Positions 52,101 to 62,365 of a DNA stretch of 64,000 nucleotides are shown one piece after another. The notes under the pieces were generated by a model that was not told the DNA's origin, ran no database searches, and saw only the letters and a program-made list of their open reading frames with translations. Source of the DNA: Opisthorchis felineus (Eukaryota > Platyhelminthes > Trematoda > Opisthorchiida > Opisthorchiidae); assembly GCA_004794785.1 (NCBI GenBank), contig SJOL01006423.1:959998-1023997 (forward strand), written 5' to 3'. The position numbers and the translations under genes are program-made. Position 1 is the stretch's first letter; the number at the start of each line of letters is the position of its first letter.

Positions 52101-52744
52101 CTCTCTGGTCACACCCAGTGCAATGGGGAATACAAGAAATTTGCCAGCTAGTTGATGCAAAATCCATTCCCAAATGTTTCAATCCTCGTTTATACACTGT
52201 CCCTGAAGCACAGGGACGTGTTAAGTCCATGACAGTTGATTAGCTGTTTGATTTCGTGCACTGGTTTTCTCCTTCCGATTTATGTCTACCTGCATTCGCT
52301 TACCACAGTATGGTAATGCATTCTGCACTGGCAATTGTACGTATCTAGAAAGTGGTTTTACGAGCAAAAGCTGGAAAATAGTCGTCATTGAAAAGATTAA
52401 AAAAGGAGAATTGCCCAACTCTGCTTGTTGCAATGCTTTGGATTGTGAATTCAAAGAGATCAATCGTGATTTTCATTTTGTTTTTTCTTAGTGTGCATTT
52501 TAATGTCACCCACACCGTGCGGATTTCTCCTGTTTCAGACTACCATTTTTTTGCCATCCGTTCCAGCTGATTTTTTCTCTTGTCAGTTGTATCCACGTGA
52601 AACCTCATTGCACTTACTCCAGTTGAATATTCCAAGCCCAAGTCCCTACACTCTGAGCAGCAGCTCACCTTTGGGCGCAGCCCACTGTGCTGATCACTTT
52701 CAACAATGTCAGGTAGCTAGCAACAATAACCTTACTTTTCTCAA
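43173..52744. other. Long non-coding stretch
   Basis: About 9.5 kb without a recognised gene. At 43272-43665 both strands carry overlapping frames of 107 codons, and a third plus-strand frame reads DKVLQQLDIGISELRSNL, which could be a coiled-coil scrap, but no family can be named. A possible family B fragment lies near 51017-51105 (CTCAGCTGAAT and AAATGAGTGT blocks). Confidence 0.35.
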
Positions 52745-52960
52745 TAGAGATTTCATCGTGTCTGTGAAGGCACTCTATGCTGAAAAGTCCAAATGTATTG
52801 TACAGCTGTTTCATCCTTGTTGGGACTCATCAGCAGTGCACTTCTCACGAAACTCCAGGGGTGAAAACTCGTGACCTTCAGGTCAGTGCTTGAACACTCA
52901 ACCGTTTGGCCACTAGCGGTTGATCAGCCGAATTACTTGGAAAGGACATAGCGCCACTCA
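52745..52960 (-). mobile_element. Family A hammerhead-bearing SINE-like repeat
   Basis: Read on the minus strand it starts around GAGTGGCGCTATGTCC (52958-52943). A tRNA-like head follows, with TAGTGGCCAAACGG, which contains the A box TGGCCAAACGG. Next come a weak B-box region (CACGAGTTTTC), the hammerhead motif at 52839-52795, and a 3' domain with CTTTTCAGCATAGAGTGCC and ending GATGAAATCTC. Each block recurs in the copies at 53009-53240 and 62110-62365. Similar SINE-like repeats with hammerheads (Sm-alpha) are known from schistosomes. Membership in a homologous family is inferred from architecture. Confidence 0.75.
52795..52839 (-). ncRNA. Hammerhead ribozyme motif (copy A1)
   Basis: Minus-strand order: GCACTG (stem I 5'), CTGATGA (core), GTCCCAACAAGGAT (stem II), GAAA (core), CAGCTG (palindromic stem III), TA (cleavage UH) and CAATAC (stem I 3'). 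Both invariant core boxes are present and the cleavage triplet GTA obeys NUH. Stem I pairs at 4 of 6 positions because CAGTGC has drifted to CAATAC. Stem II is closed by G-U with one mismatch. Stem III has no loop, so the form expected is a type I hammerhead that works as a dimer, as known for short-stem III hammerheads. Activity of this copy is doubtful. Confidence 0.7.
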
Positions 52961-53008
52961 TCCTTCAGTCACGCGATCTACTTGACTGGCTCCTCAAGGT
53001 ATTGAAAG

Positions 53009-53240
53009 GGGAGTGGCGCTATGTCCTGTCCAATAGAGAGCTAATCACAATGCTGATCAGCCCCTAGTGGCCAAACGGTTAAGTTTTCAACCACTGACGG
53101 GAAGGTTGCGAGTTCGCAACTCTCTGGAGTTCTGTGAGATACGCATTGCTGATGAGTCCCAACAGGGATGAAACAGCTATGCAGTGAATTTCAGCACAGA
53201 CTGGCTTCATAGAGAGGATGAAATCTCTTTTGAAAATTAA
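53009..53240 (+). mobile_element. Family A hammerhead-bearing SINE-like repeat, head to head with its neighbour
   Basis: The plus-strand copy begins GAGTGGCGCTATGTCC (53011-53026). It has a perfect A box TGGCCAAACGG at 53068-53078, a B-box-like GTTCGCAAC at about 53112-53120 (one mismatch), the hammerhead at 53143-53187, then TTTCAGCACAGACTGGCTTC and GATGAAATCTC near 53227. With the copy at 52745-52960 it forms a large inverted repeat with a spacer of about 50 bp. An A-rich run and AATAAA follow at about 53280. Confidence 0.75.
53143..53187 (+). ncRNA. Hammerhead ribozyme motif (copy A2)
   Basis: Order: GCATTG, CTGATGA, GTCCCAACAGGGAT, GAAA, CAGCTATG, CAGTGA. Both core boxes are exact, and stem II (TCCC/GGGA closed by G-U) is complete with an AACA loop. 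Stem I has 5 of 6 pairs if G-U is allowed (GCATTG with CAGTGA). The cleavage region reads CTATG where the other copies have CTGTAC, so the NUH site and stem III are damaged. It is a recognisable but probably inactive copy. Confidence 0.7.
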
Positions 53241-53903
53241 CAAATCTCTACACACCACTATCAACCTCATTTTTCAAACAGAAATAAAAAACAAATCACA
53301 GATGTACAGATGTCACCATCCGTTTGCCTAAGGGATAATTCGGCAGCAACTCCAGATTTCTCCAGTTGGCTTGCTATATCTAGTCTTTACAGTATGTTTA
53401 ATCGAAGTGTGTTCATCCAGATGCTTCAAATTATATCTTCTACCAGCGACACTGTCATTTGTATAGAATGTAACCCACACATGAATTGAATCAGCTTATT
53501 CAATTGGTATGACCTACCCACGATATTTGTAGGTGCGAGCCTAAATTAGCTTTCTTTGGTGGGTGAAATTAACTTTGGTTTGACAAAAATTATTTTCTGC
53601 GTAAAGAGAGAGACAGGTAATTGTGAGTAGTTTTTTGCCCTCTAACAGTCATGAGAGTTCGAATTCTACATATTATTCCCGCTACTAACAAGCGGTGCGG
53701 GCAGTAAAATGAAAGGACAAATCACTTGATACCGGCTTCAATAAGCTCCATAAGGCATGGCAAGATACCATAGCTAACCTGGGTTGATATTTACCCCTTA
53801 AATGTTTGCGTTCTCCGCTTCTTCTACTCTTAACTAAAGCCTTCTTATCTTACAGTTTTGTGGTAGTTGAGGGCCGGTCTCTTTTATTGGTGTAGTGCGG
53901 TCC
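53241..53903. other. Non-coding stretch
   Basis: No gene recognised. It begins with an A/T-rich tail after the repeat at 53009-53240. Confidence 0.35.
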
Positions 53904-53920
53904 ATGATGATGATGATGAT

Positions 53921-53975
<55 letters not shown>
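53904..53975. repeat. (TGA)n trinucleotide microsatellite
   Basis: A run of about 23 TGA/ATG units with one phase break (GATTGATG) near 53919. On the minus strand it produces a poly-serine then poly-isoleucine stretch in a 194-codon frame, which is probably not a gene. The GAT-type unit resembles RTE 3' tails, but the flanks do not match the RTE 3' UTR in this window. Confidence 0.9.
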
Positions 53976-56272
53976 AGCCCACTGCAGCTTTCCAGGACTT
54001 CATATGCTTCCGTGAAGTGAAGTTTCAGGGCACGTTTAAATGACAGGATGGTCTTAGCTACTACTGCGTAGGCTGGAATCACTTGACAAGTCATTAGTAC
54101 AACGACGGCTGAAGCCTTTTGATGGGATAAAGACTGCCGCGTCTGTGTTTTATTGAGATAAACGTATTTCTTCATTTCACGTGGGCGCATAGAGTTATTT
54201 ACCTGTTGTGGAGCATCATGCGTGGTTGCGTGGAGTAGTATTACATCACTGCGGAACGGACGGCGCTCCCATCTGAGTGGATCCCGATAATTTGGCCTAT
54301 GTTCGCCGATGGGTATCATAGAATCCCTACCGTTCCGAGAAGTACCACGTCTCTTCCGATCGATAGACTTCCGTAGGCATACATTAGTTAACCGTTTTTT
54401 GGTGGTTGTGTATACCACTTTAGACTTGAATCATTCTCGAATCACTCTAGACAGCAAGTATGGTATAAATGTTTCTGCAGGTACTTTTTTCACCGAATGT
54501 AGATTGCAGATCAGTTTTATTCTGATATTCACCCACCCTCATATTCAAAAGAGGGTCAAGGCGCGGAGTTTATTAGCAGGAAAAGGTAAATAACGCAAAC
54601 CTGGAGAGTTGGTCTCTTTATACGCGGCATCTAGCTGTTTCTATCTTTTATCGGCCGAACGTTACGTCTGACAGCCGAACAGAGTCGGATCTACATGACC
54701 GGTCGCAAAACCAACGAAGACTGTAGCGTCGAACCGAGCTCCATTTTAGTCTAAGACCTTGAGTGATCTGGCGGGCACCAAGTATCATTCAGGTCTATTC
54801 ACCCATTGCACTATTTACTGAGTAATCTGTTAACTGAGTTGCTTCTTTAGATATGTTCGGAATTTTTACAGCAGTTCATTCTCGAGGGGAGAATACTTGT
54901 TTTCTGGCGTCATCCCGCACGTGCACACATAGAGCACAAATTCAATTCTCATTGCGCATGCATGAGTAGACCTAAGTGCCTTTTATCAGTGATGAGAGGA
55001 ATAAATGAAAACAGAGTTTTTCGGGCAGTTTGTGAAGAATCACTACGCACAGTTAGCTGGCCCTCAGTGTGGTACAGTCTGTCCGACAACTATACGGCTA
55101 AATCATTTTCTCGCCTTGTTTGTTGCTCGGCTTAATCTAGCGTCTTGTGCAAAAACAAAAGCTAGGTAGCCTTGTTTAGACATGAAGTTGTTTTATTTTC
55201 AATACATTTGAGTGTTGCAATCAGAAATTTAAAAAATAACCAAACGTTTGCCGCCGGAAAGTTATGAGGCCGGAATTTTACTGGGATTCCCACAAATACC
55301 CAATCAGACCATTCAGTACATACCCAATTTTTTGCTATCCGGGCCAAACAGATTCACCTGGTGTGGAATATTGGTTAGAGAGTTCTTCGAGCCCGAATCG
55401 GTATCAGATACGGGAATGCGGAGGCCGTTATTAAGTTTACCACTCATCTCCGAGTCCCTTCGCTACCATGCTACTTAGAACATGAAGGAAGTCATTACCT
55501 GTCAGTAAACAATGCCATTCACTGAATGTACGAACAAATTTTGTTTCATTTTCATGAACCTCAGGGGAAGAACATACTACGTAATAGAATAGTGAGAATT
55601 TTTCTCCTTTTTCTCAAGTCGCCCTGGTGAGAAACGAAATTTTTCGGGCCACGGAGACTAGGCGTTTTTCTCAACAAGAGGGACAGAATTCGATTTAAGT
55701 TTCCCAAAGCTGTTATATTCTTAATTGTCCATATACTGCCTGTAAATGGATTACTCTTCCAAATTCTCATGTGTTGCACTACCGGCGAAACACCTACTGG
55801 GAACGCCTGACGCGCAGTTATATGAACAGATCCATACTTACGTAAAGAGATCCAAATTGCGGTTATGCGTGGTCTAAGCATATGTGGCCGGCGTCAACCT
55901 CACTTCGCTTTCTAAAATGAATTTTGCGCTAGAACACTACGACTCTAACTGACGAAATTATAACTTCAATGGGAAGAATATTAACGGCAAGGGTGGGAGA
56001 GTCAATCGCGCCACTGTCGTGGACGGTCCACTGAATGACTGTCATCGTCAATGGGCTGGGGTGTAAATGTTTTCTTGAGTGTGGTACATACAAAATACTC
56101 GCATAAGAGTAGGGAGGCCAGTGGAATCAATAACCAAGATATGATAGTGGAACCAAATTGGTCGGTCTGCCACATATCAATGCGGCTGAGCAGTACTCAG
56201 TCGATGGCCGCCGGACTGCTATCTTAGCAAGGACAAAACAGGAAACCACGTGCTAGTTGAGTTGAGCGCTAG
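53976..56272. other. Non-coding stretch
   Basis: The frame on the minus strand above the microsatellite (to 54418) contains no known domain. Other frames are short (106 codons at 55561-55881 minus). No RNA or repeat family recognised. Confidence 0.35.
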
Positions 56273-56945
56273 AGATTTCATCCTGTCAGTGAAGCCAATC
56301 TATTTTGAGAAGCCGAGTGTATTCCTCGACCGGTTCCCGTAGCGGATGTGTTTGTAGTGGGGCTCGTTTAGCTACCATAGCACAGGTAACATGGATGTTC
56401 CAGCTGCATACTGGCCTGGCATGTTGCATCAGGTCGCTCCTATGGTGCGCACTAGGGCCATTCACATAGTCAATGATGTTGAATTGGTTAGTCATGGGTA
56501 GACGGATGTTTCCGTTGAAAATCGAATGGTTCGCTTGTTTTTGGTTACCCTCAACTTGCTGCTCAGTTCCCAGACTACCTCTGGCTTCATTTGGGTAGAT
56601 TTCCAAGATATTGAGGTAAATTTTTCTTAAACAGAGACGTGTCACACAAGGTCTCGGCTGAAGTTGTGGCTTAGTGGAGGTTTGTAGACTTTTATCACAG
56701 ACCTTCGAAAAATGTGTACAATTGCTTGGCTGACCGGTGGAAAATCCTTCCGCTAGGGCCCGCAGGAAGTCCACCCAACACGCGGCACCCTCAAACAGGC
56801 ATCGAAGGAAGCCGCTCTCTGTGAATATCTTAGGAATATTCAGCAGCCGAACAATTAAATGTTGGGCCACGAGCAGCTGATCAACAGTGTGATCACCCGC
56901 ACTTAGACAGGATAGATCGCCTCTCATCCTTCAATCCCGCGGTTA
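56273..56945 (-). mobile_element. Family A SINE copy split by an insertion of about 500 bp
   Basis: On the minus strand the head (56945 to about 56845) matches family A: GAAGGATGAGAGGCG, a TATCCTGTCTAAGT block, TGTTGATCAGCTGCTCGTGG and CCCAACATTT. The tail (about 56325-56273) matches the 3' end: ACACTCGGCTTCTCA, ATTGGCTTCACTGACAGGA and TGAAATCTC. Between them lie about 500 bases with no match to the family, replacing the B box and hammerhead segment. The 213-codon minus frame at 56286-56927 runs through head, insert and tail, so I do not treat it as a gene. The insert is unidentified. Confidence 0.6.
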
Positions 56946-56989
56946 GAAGAAAAGATCCATAAGACGTGTGAAAGTTCTATCTGAGAAGT

Positions 56990-57080
56990 CGTCAGGTTAC
57001 AGGTTGTAAACTCCATAAATATTTGTGAGACACGCACTGCTGATGGCTCACAAATTGGGATGTCAAATTGTTGATTGATC
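56990..57080 (+). mobile_element. Family A fragment with degraded hammerhead (copy A4)
   Basis: It contains AGGTTACAGGTTGTAAACTC (B-box region), TTTGTGAGACAC, then GCACTG at 57034-57039 and CTGATGG. A decayed stem II (CTCACAAATTGGGAT) and GTCAAATTG stand where GAAACAGCTG is expected. The tRNA-like head is missing. It lies head to head with the split copy at 56273-56945. Confidence 0.55.
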
Positions 57081-57284
57081 AAGTGGCTGTTAATCTGTTC
57101 GCCGAACATAGAAATTAGCTTGCGCACTTTTCGTCAACAGTCGAAGTGATATCATGAGTGCGCATACTGATCATCATTCGCGCACTGACGATGCCATCTC
57201 GATTGGTGATTGTCAAGCTCGGCGAAAAGACCAACGGTCACCTGACCAACCATTAATGAGCGCACGCGAGCTACAAATATTAAG

Positions 57285-57365
57285 GTGTTTCTAGGGATGA
57301 AACAGCTGTACAGTGCATCTCGATGTTTCAGCATAGGTGGGCTTTATTTACAGGATGGAGCCTTC
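57285..57365 (+). mobile_element. Family A 3' fragment (copy A5)
   Basis: It starts within the hammerhead (GGGATGAAACAGCTGTACAG at 57294-57313) and continues CAGTGCATCTCGATGTTTCA and GGGCTTTATTTACAGGATGG. The catalytic GAAA, the palindromic CAGCTG, the GTA cleavage triplet and the stem I 3' strand CAGTGC are all intact, but CTGATGA is absent. Its CAGTGC (57311-57316) is perfectly complementary to GCACTG at 57034-57039, so the two fragments may once have been one copy. Confidence 0.6.
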
Positions 57366-57539
57366 GTTCGTTCATTGAAACTCCCGAGACCTCCCATTAT
57401 ACCAAAAATCTCATCTAATTGGATCAAAATGCCTGTTGAAATGGGTGGGCTTGGTCATGTGTGCCTGCGTGTGGGACCTAGGGAAGTTCAAAGTTCGACG
57501 GAATAGTTGCTGATGTCAGAGCTTCGGGTTTTCTGCCAC

Positions 57540-57850
57540 TTCCTCAGCCGCTGCTAAGTCACACCTCCGGATCGATATTGAAAATCTACAGGGGACGTTG
57601 TTCGTGGGTTGATCATGTGACCAGTCTTGGCGATATGTGACACGATCGAACTTTTGATCGTGCTAACGGATCCACTGTTATTCCGGCTCGAAAGATGTTC
57701 GCGTATTCTCATGCAAAGTTGCCGTGTCGTGCACCTAACAGAGGCGGGAAACATCGTACACAGTTATACTTTGGGTTTTGTCCGATATTTTATTCGAGGT
57801 CAAATTCAAACGATCGAAGCATTCAGTTGAATGATGGGACTGGACGAACA
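57540..57850 (-). pseudogene. Penelope-like element C-terminal (GIY-YIG region) remnant
   Basis: The minus frame from 57754 contains CTTRQLCMRIREHL followed by SIVSHIAKTGHMINP. This matches the R-x-L-x-x-R-I-x-E-H...H-x-x-x-T-G-H pattern of the GIY-YIG endonuclease at the end of Penelope-like retroelements. Just upstream in another frame is TVYDVSRLC, where CxYxFxCxCG is expected, so a frameshift separates the parts. The YIG residues themselves are not preserved. I could not find the reverse transcriptase in the following kilobase (to 58527). It is a short, dead 3' remnant. Confidence 0.5.
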
Positions 57851-59144
57851 CAGTTTGATCGACGATATATTTGCGGCATTTTTATTCTGGCCGTGAGTCT
57901 TTCAGTATTCGAGAACATTGGTGTCCCGAAAGCCGTCATACTTGATATTTACCTTCTCGCCAGAGTGTGTAACTCTATCTTCTCTCTTAGGAATAAAACC
58001 GTCTCGTCCACATGTGGACGATTTTCACACCATTCCTTGCTTGTGATATCGCTGAAACTCACTTTGAAGGTCGAGTTTCGGTTCCAAGTCCTCAAACTTC
58101 CTTTCCGAACAAAAGTGAATTTCGAAACCTCTGAAGCAAAAATTGCCATGTTGTGAAAATAACCCCAAAATGAAGTTGTTGTTTTGAGGATTGACGCTAA
58201 TGGAAAGGTGTGAATAGTCGCTTCTTCACCCAGTTGTTGTTGGCAAGCAATTTGTTGATCGGAAAGCATTGGTCTCGTTTCCCCTGGTAGGATTACCTGT
58301 TCACAACAACCGCACCTGTGTCTTTGGCAAGATGGATAAACAAGGCTGTAGAATTTCCCTAAAATCATTCGGTGCTTGATATTTGTCTGCCTGGGATCGA
58401 GATCTTTGGTGGGCATATTTATTAATGCAAGAATCAATTGTGCTCGGTCGTTCACTGGTAGTGAAAATCGGGAACTAATTGTAAACTTTGAGGGTGAGAC
58501 AAACTGAGTGTAACTCGTGAAGAACATTTTAACATAGGAAGTGAGGAAGATTTGAATGCACTTTCATCGGTTTTCAGCAGTACTCGTAGCTTATGCAGAA
58601 CTGGATTTCCACACAGTTCTGACAACCGCGTTTCAAGTTGTTGATGATCCAACGAGCCTTGTAAGCAACTCAGTATGTTTGAGCCAGCATCTGTGGTTTC
58701 ATACTTCCATACAAATAATCCACGGGGAGAGGCGTGTGATGATGTGGTTGCCTTAATTGATTATTGTGTCTGATTTTCACTTTCCCAACAAAGGTGGATG
58801 CGCCGACAAACTTTGGTATATGGGTACCAACTAGCATATTGAGTAGCGTCCACAATAAAAATCCCGGCAGTTTTCTTCGTACGAACTATCATGACCTCTG
58901 GCTGTTTCACTCAGCTTGCACACTGAATCTTAAAAAACAAACCTGCATTGTGTCTTAACTAGTCAGTCTATCTGAGTAAGGGTGAAAATCCTGATCGCTT
59001 GATCTTTTAACCGAATTGAAACCAAGTCACTCAGTCTCCTGAAGCATCAACCGAACGAAAGTTTTAAACACTGTTGATGTACAGAGTGTACTGTGCAACG
59101 GAAAATCCACTCAAGTACCATGTTCAGTACCGTAAGTGGCAGTA
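57851..59144. other. Non-coding stretch
   Basis: A 192-codon minus frame (57949-58527) and an overlapping 153-codon plus frame have no recognised domain. They may be further remains of the Penelope-like element, but I see no RT motifs. Confidence 0.3.
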
Positions 59145-59585
59145 GTTAGGCCAAATTAGGTCAAATCATCGTTTGTCGGAGAGCGCTGTTTTCCATGCCC
59201 AATTCAGGGTGGCGCAAGCAAAGAGGTGGCCAGCCTTTGACCTATCAGAGGGTTCTGAAAAATATTACCAAAAGTGTGAGTGCTGTCGGCGCTACTCGCC
59301 TTCCAGGATGGGATGTGCGCGAACCACACTGTTCCTGGTTGGAAAAGCTGCAAGATGTGACTGCCAACGAATGTCAACGTAGTTGTTGTTGTCATCAGTT
59401 TCTGAATGACTGTTTGGAAGTGTATGCCTCTCAGGATGATTGTTAAAGGCTAGCAGTAAGTCACTTCTCTATCCTCTTTTATTTTCTTATTCAAAATGAG
59501 GCTGTCAAATAAATCAGCGTTGTACGGCATCAACGCATCAATGTTGAACACTGATACTGTCGATAATAAAGATGATGATAATATA
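59145..59585 (+). mobile_element. 5'-truncated RTE retrotransposon fragment
   Basis: The plus-strand translation from about 59150 reads NHRLSE, FSMPNSGW, KQRGGQPLTYQRVLKNITK, ATRLPGWDVREPHCSWLEKL and VTANECQ. It aligns along its length with the C-terminus of the element at 35590-39333 (NHRLPERVLFSMPNSEW, RGGQPLTWQRDMKEITKRLG, ATRLPGWGPRDPHCAWLETL). The stop at 59444-59446 is followed by a homologous 3' UTR and a GATGATGATAATA tail. It is only about 440 bp long, a typical 5'-truncated LINE insertion, opposite in orientation to the larger copy. Confidence 0.9.
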
Positions 59586-62109
59586 GCCAGTTATCAAAGG
59601 CTGCCGAGCGGCCAACCACCTACCTCTAATTAAACAAGGACTGTTTAGAACTGGGTGCTTTCTACGACAATGTTAAGTCAGTGTGTTCTCATCCGACAGA
59701 TATATGGATCGTAGAGGGATCCACGTTTTTTGATTGAAATTTATAACTGTCTCTGCAGCCCAGTGAATTATTCTCAAAGTTGGCTTCGATTCACTTGTAT
59801 TTGTCCACAGGGATCGCGCAGGACACCATCTATCGTGAAGCCCACAGAGGTGTTGAAGTCCATCGTACAAGCTCAAGTCCTTCGAAAAACCAGACATTTC
59901 AAAATATTTGACCTGCAGCATAATAACTGCTGGTATACGACTGGATGATCCAAACGCAAGGGATTCTGAGGTTGAGTGTTTTCAAACCTGTGCATGTGAA
60001 CAGCTTTACACTTTTATTTCTCAAATGGCCCAAGTAATGTAGGCATCATTCGGTTTACAGATAGCTTTTGTTCCGACGGAATCCGGCAGCCTATTCTCCA
60101 CAGGAAATCTCTTCCTACAACAAGAATCGTTCACTGCCTTTGCAGTTTACGGCTGTTCCGGTAGTTTGAGAAAATTTTAATATCCGAATAGTCCCTGGGA
60201 CATCTGGGTCATTGATCTTATGCTACAAGAGTCCAGTGTGATACGGTTAGGTAAAGAGTTGTGGTCCTCGCCGAGTAGTTGGGAGTACCGATATCTTTGC
60301 CCTTTGTCTTCGAGGTTATCTTTCAGAGCGAATGTGGATGCAGACGCTAAACTTTCTATTTCCGAGGCAGAATCTTGCACTGGTGTGACGGTGCATACTA
60401 CTGATGAGACATGAGAGTAGTGTCTGGTCAGATGTCATAGCGCCTTCCCGGTATCTGATTGAAGGTTGATACGGAAAACATGGAGCGGCTTTTCAGCACC
60501 TATTCATTACTGTTGAATATTCTAGCACCGTTCAGGAGAGTTCAAGGGGATGCCTTAGAATGTTCACTTCTCAAATACCCTGTGCAAATGAGATTTTTTT
60601 CTTTCCTGTCTAATGGGATGTGTAGGCGCTCATTTCATGTCAGTCAATGAAAAATTTCGCACTGGGGGACGTTATTTCTTTTACTGATATTCAAGCCAAT
60701 TAGGCCAGATGAATTCGAATCAGTGAAGACTTGACGAGCCCAGATGTTTCGTTGACTGAGCCACTAAGAATGAGCGTACTCCAGGAAATTTCGGACCATG
60801 GAGGACTAACATTCTCGGAGAATCTAGAGGAAAAATATGCAACATGCGTATATATTTGACGGTCCTAGTAGAAAGGTACCAATATACCCAGAAAGAACCT
60901 GTACCAAACAGAAACACCACTCCGGGGAATCACATAATTAATGTAGGATAATCGGATGTTTTCTGCTCAGACGTGTGGTATAGTGACATTTTTGTCTACA
61001 AAACATATTTCGCGGACAAAGGGTGAAGTTAGCAGTATACGAAGTGCTAGGTGTGCATCTGCAACAGTTGCAAATCGTATGACAATTTCGTGTATATATA
61101 CACGGCCACTTTGCTTTCCACCCTCTTGGATGAAATATGACACTAAAATCACATGCAATGTTTTCCAACGACGTAAGGCTGCTATTCGCCGATCTGACCA
61201 GTCGTGCAAAGCTCAGAAAAAATCGCCAGTTATCACCACGGTCGATTCTAAGACACCGTTAAAAGATGCCCCACTATATAAACCGGGATATTTCGGATTT
61301 TCTACTTATCTTTCCCTTGACCTCATATGCCCAACTGCATCGCCTCCTCAGTAAAGGGATATCCTTCCAAAGATTGGTCAATATGCAGAAGCGTACAGGG
61401 CAACATTCATTGTCGGACATGATTTAGCATCCTAAAACCTTGGAGCAGGGACATCTTAAAAATATTCCAAATACTAACTTCTGGTGGTGACCTGTATTAA
61501 AATGGTTGTTCTGCGCAAAAATAATGGCTGCTACAATGAGTAGGTACATTGGATGAATAAAAACTTGTAGATATTGGGATGAGAGTCACATGGAAAAGAC
61601 AGCGAGATTCACAAGCTGAAAAATATGGGATCTGTTTCGATGATCCACTTTACTCCACTTCACACTCCAGGCCTCAATATATCTTTTTAGACATAGATCT
61701 ATGATCAGACACACTTCGTGACAATGCGTTTTCAACGCATTACAAACTTAGTCATATTAATCAGTATTGTTAATCATAATGGCACAACGTGCGCACAACC
61801 TATGCAAGCAAGTTGTGTAATCAATATCTCTCGGTAAACCAGTAGTGGCTGAAGGAAGGTATGACTGAATGCACAAAAAATAGAGGTTCTGAGTATCAAG
61901 ACATTTGTACTGCTGATGATTTCCACTAAGGGCGAAGTTACTGGATAGGGAATCTGGGCTTTTCAGTATTGATTAGCTTCATTTAAAGGACGGAATTTTT
62001 GAACCAAGAATCCACAACTAGCTTATCGGAGGAATAAAATCCACCTGATGAGTGAAACTCCTGCCTGAGAAGTCGTCACTCAAGGAGCTTGTCAACATGC
62101 GACCACGCA
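59586..62109. other. Non-coding stretch
   Basis: No gene recognised. The frames at 60938-61354 on both strands are mutual shadows without a known domain. A weak family A head-like fragment may lie near 60430-60465 (GTCATAGCGCC). Confidence 0.3.
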
Positions 62110-62365
62110 ACGTGGATCCCTGAAACGGAGAATTAGTGGCGCTATACCTTACCTAAGTGTGGCTTGATCGCATTAGTGATTAGTTGCACGTGGTCTAAGG
62201 CTCAGTCGTTCAAATACTCGCTAGAAGATCGCTGGTTCGAAACTCACCAGCTATTTGTGAGATGAGCAATTCTGATAATTCCCAGTAAGGATGAAATAGT
62301 TGTACAGTGCTTCTTGGCCTTTCAGCACAGACTGGTTTCACTTACAGGACAAAGTGTATATGGAA
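62110..62365 (+). mobile_element. Family A hammerhead-bearing SINE-like repeat, full-length but degraded
   Basis: It starts near AGTGGCGCTATACC (about 62131). It has an A box-like TGGTCTAAGGC at 62191-62201 (one mismatch), a perfect B box GTTCGAAAC at 62235-62243, the hammerhead-derived segment at 62266-62310, and the 3' block CTTTCAGCACAGACTGG, TTTCACTTACAGGACAAAG. It has the best RNA polymerase III promoter of the copies and stands alone, without a head-to-head partner nearby. Confidence 0.7.
62266..62310 (+). ncRNA. Degraded hammerhead motif (copy A3)
   Basis: Order: GCAATT, CTGATAA (consensus CTGATGA), TTCCCAGTAAGGAT, GAAA, TAGTTGTA, CAGTGC. GAAA, the GTA cleavage triplet and the stem I 3' strand survive. 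The essential G of CTGATGA is A, and stem I pairs poorly, so cleavage is not expected. Confidence 0.55.

Noticed and set aside
53834..54418. 194-codon minus frame with poly-Ser and poly-Ile
   Set aside because: The striking part is the TGA microsatellite. The remainder shows no known domain and no clear gene structure.
56286..56927. 213-codon minus frame, the longest unexplained one outside the SIX gene and RTE element
   Set aside because: It starts and ends inside SINE family A sequence and has no recognised domain, so it is most likely a chance frame across a repeat and its insert.
57949..58527. 192-codon minus frame next to the Penelope-like remnant, considered as its reverse transcriptase
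   Set aside because: None of the RT motifs is visible in this frame or the other two.
62042..62070. CACCTGATGAGTGAAACTCC, which looks like a tiny hammerhead core
   Set aside because: There is no room for stem II between CTGATGA and GAAA, and no matching flanks. Chance resemblance.
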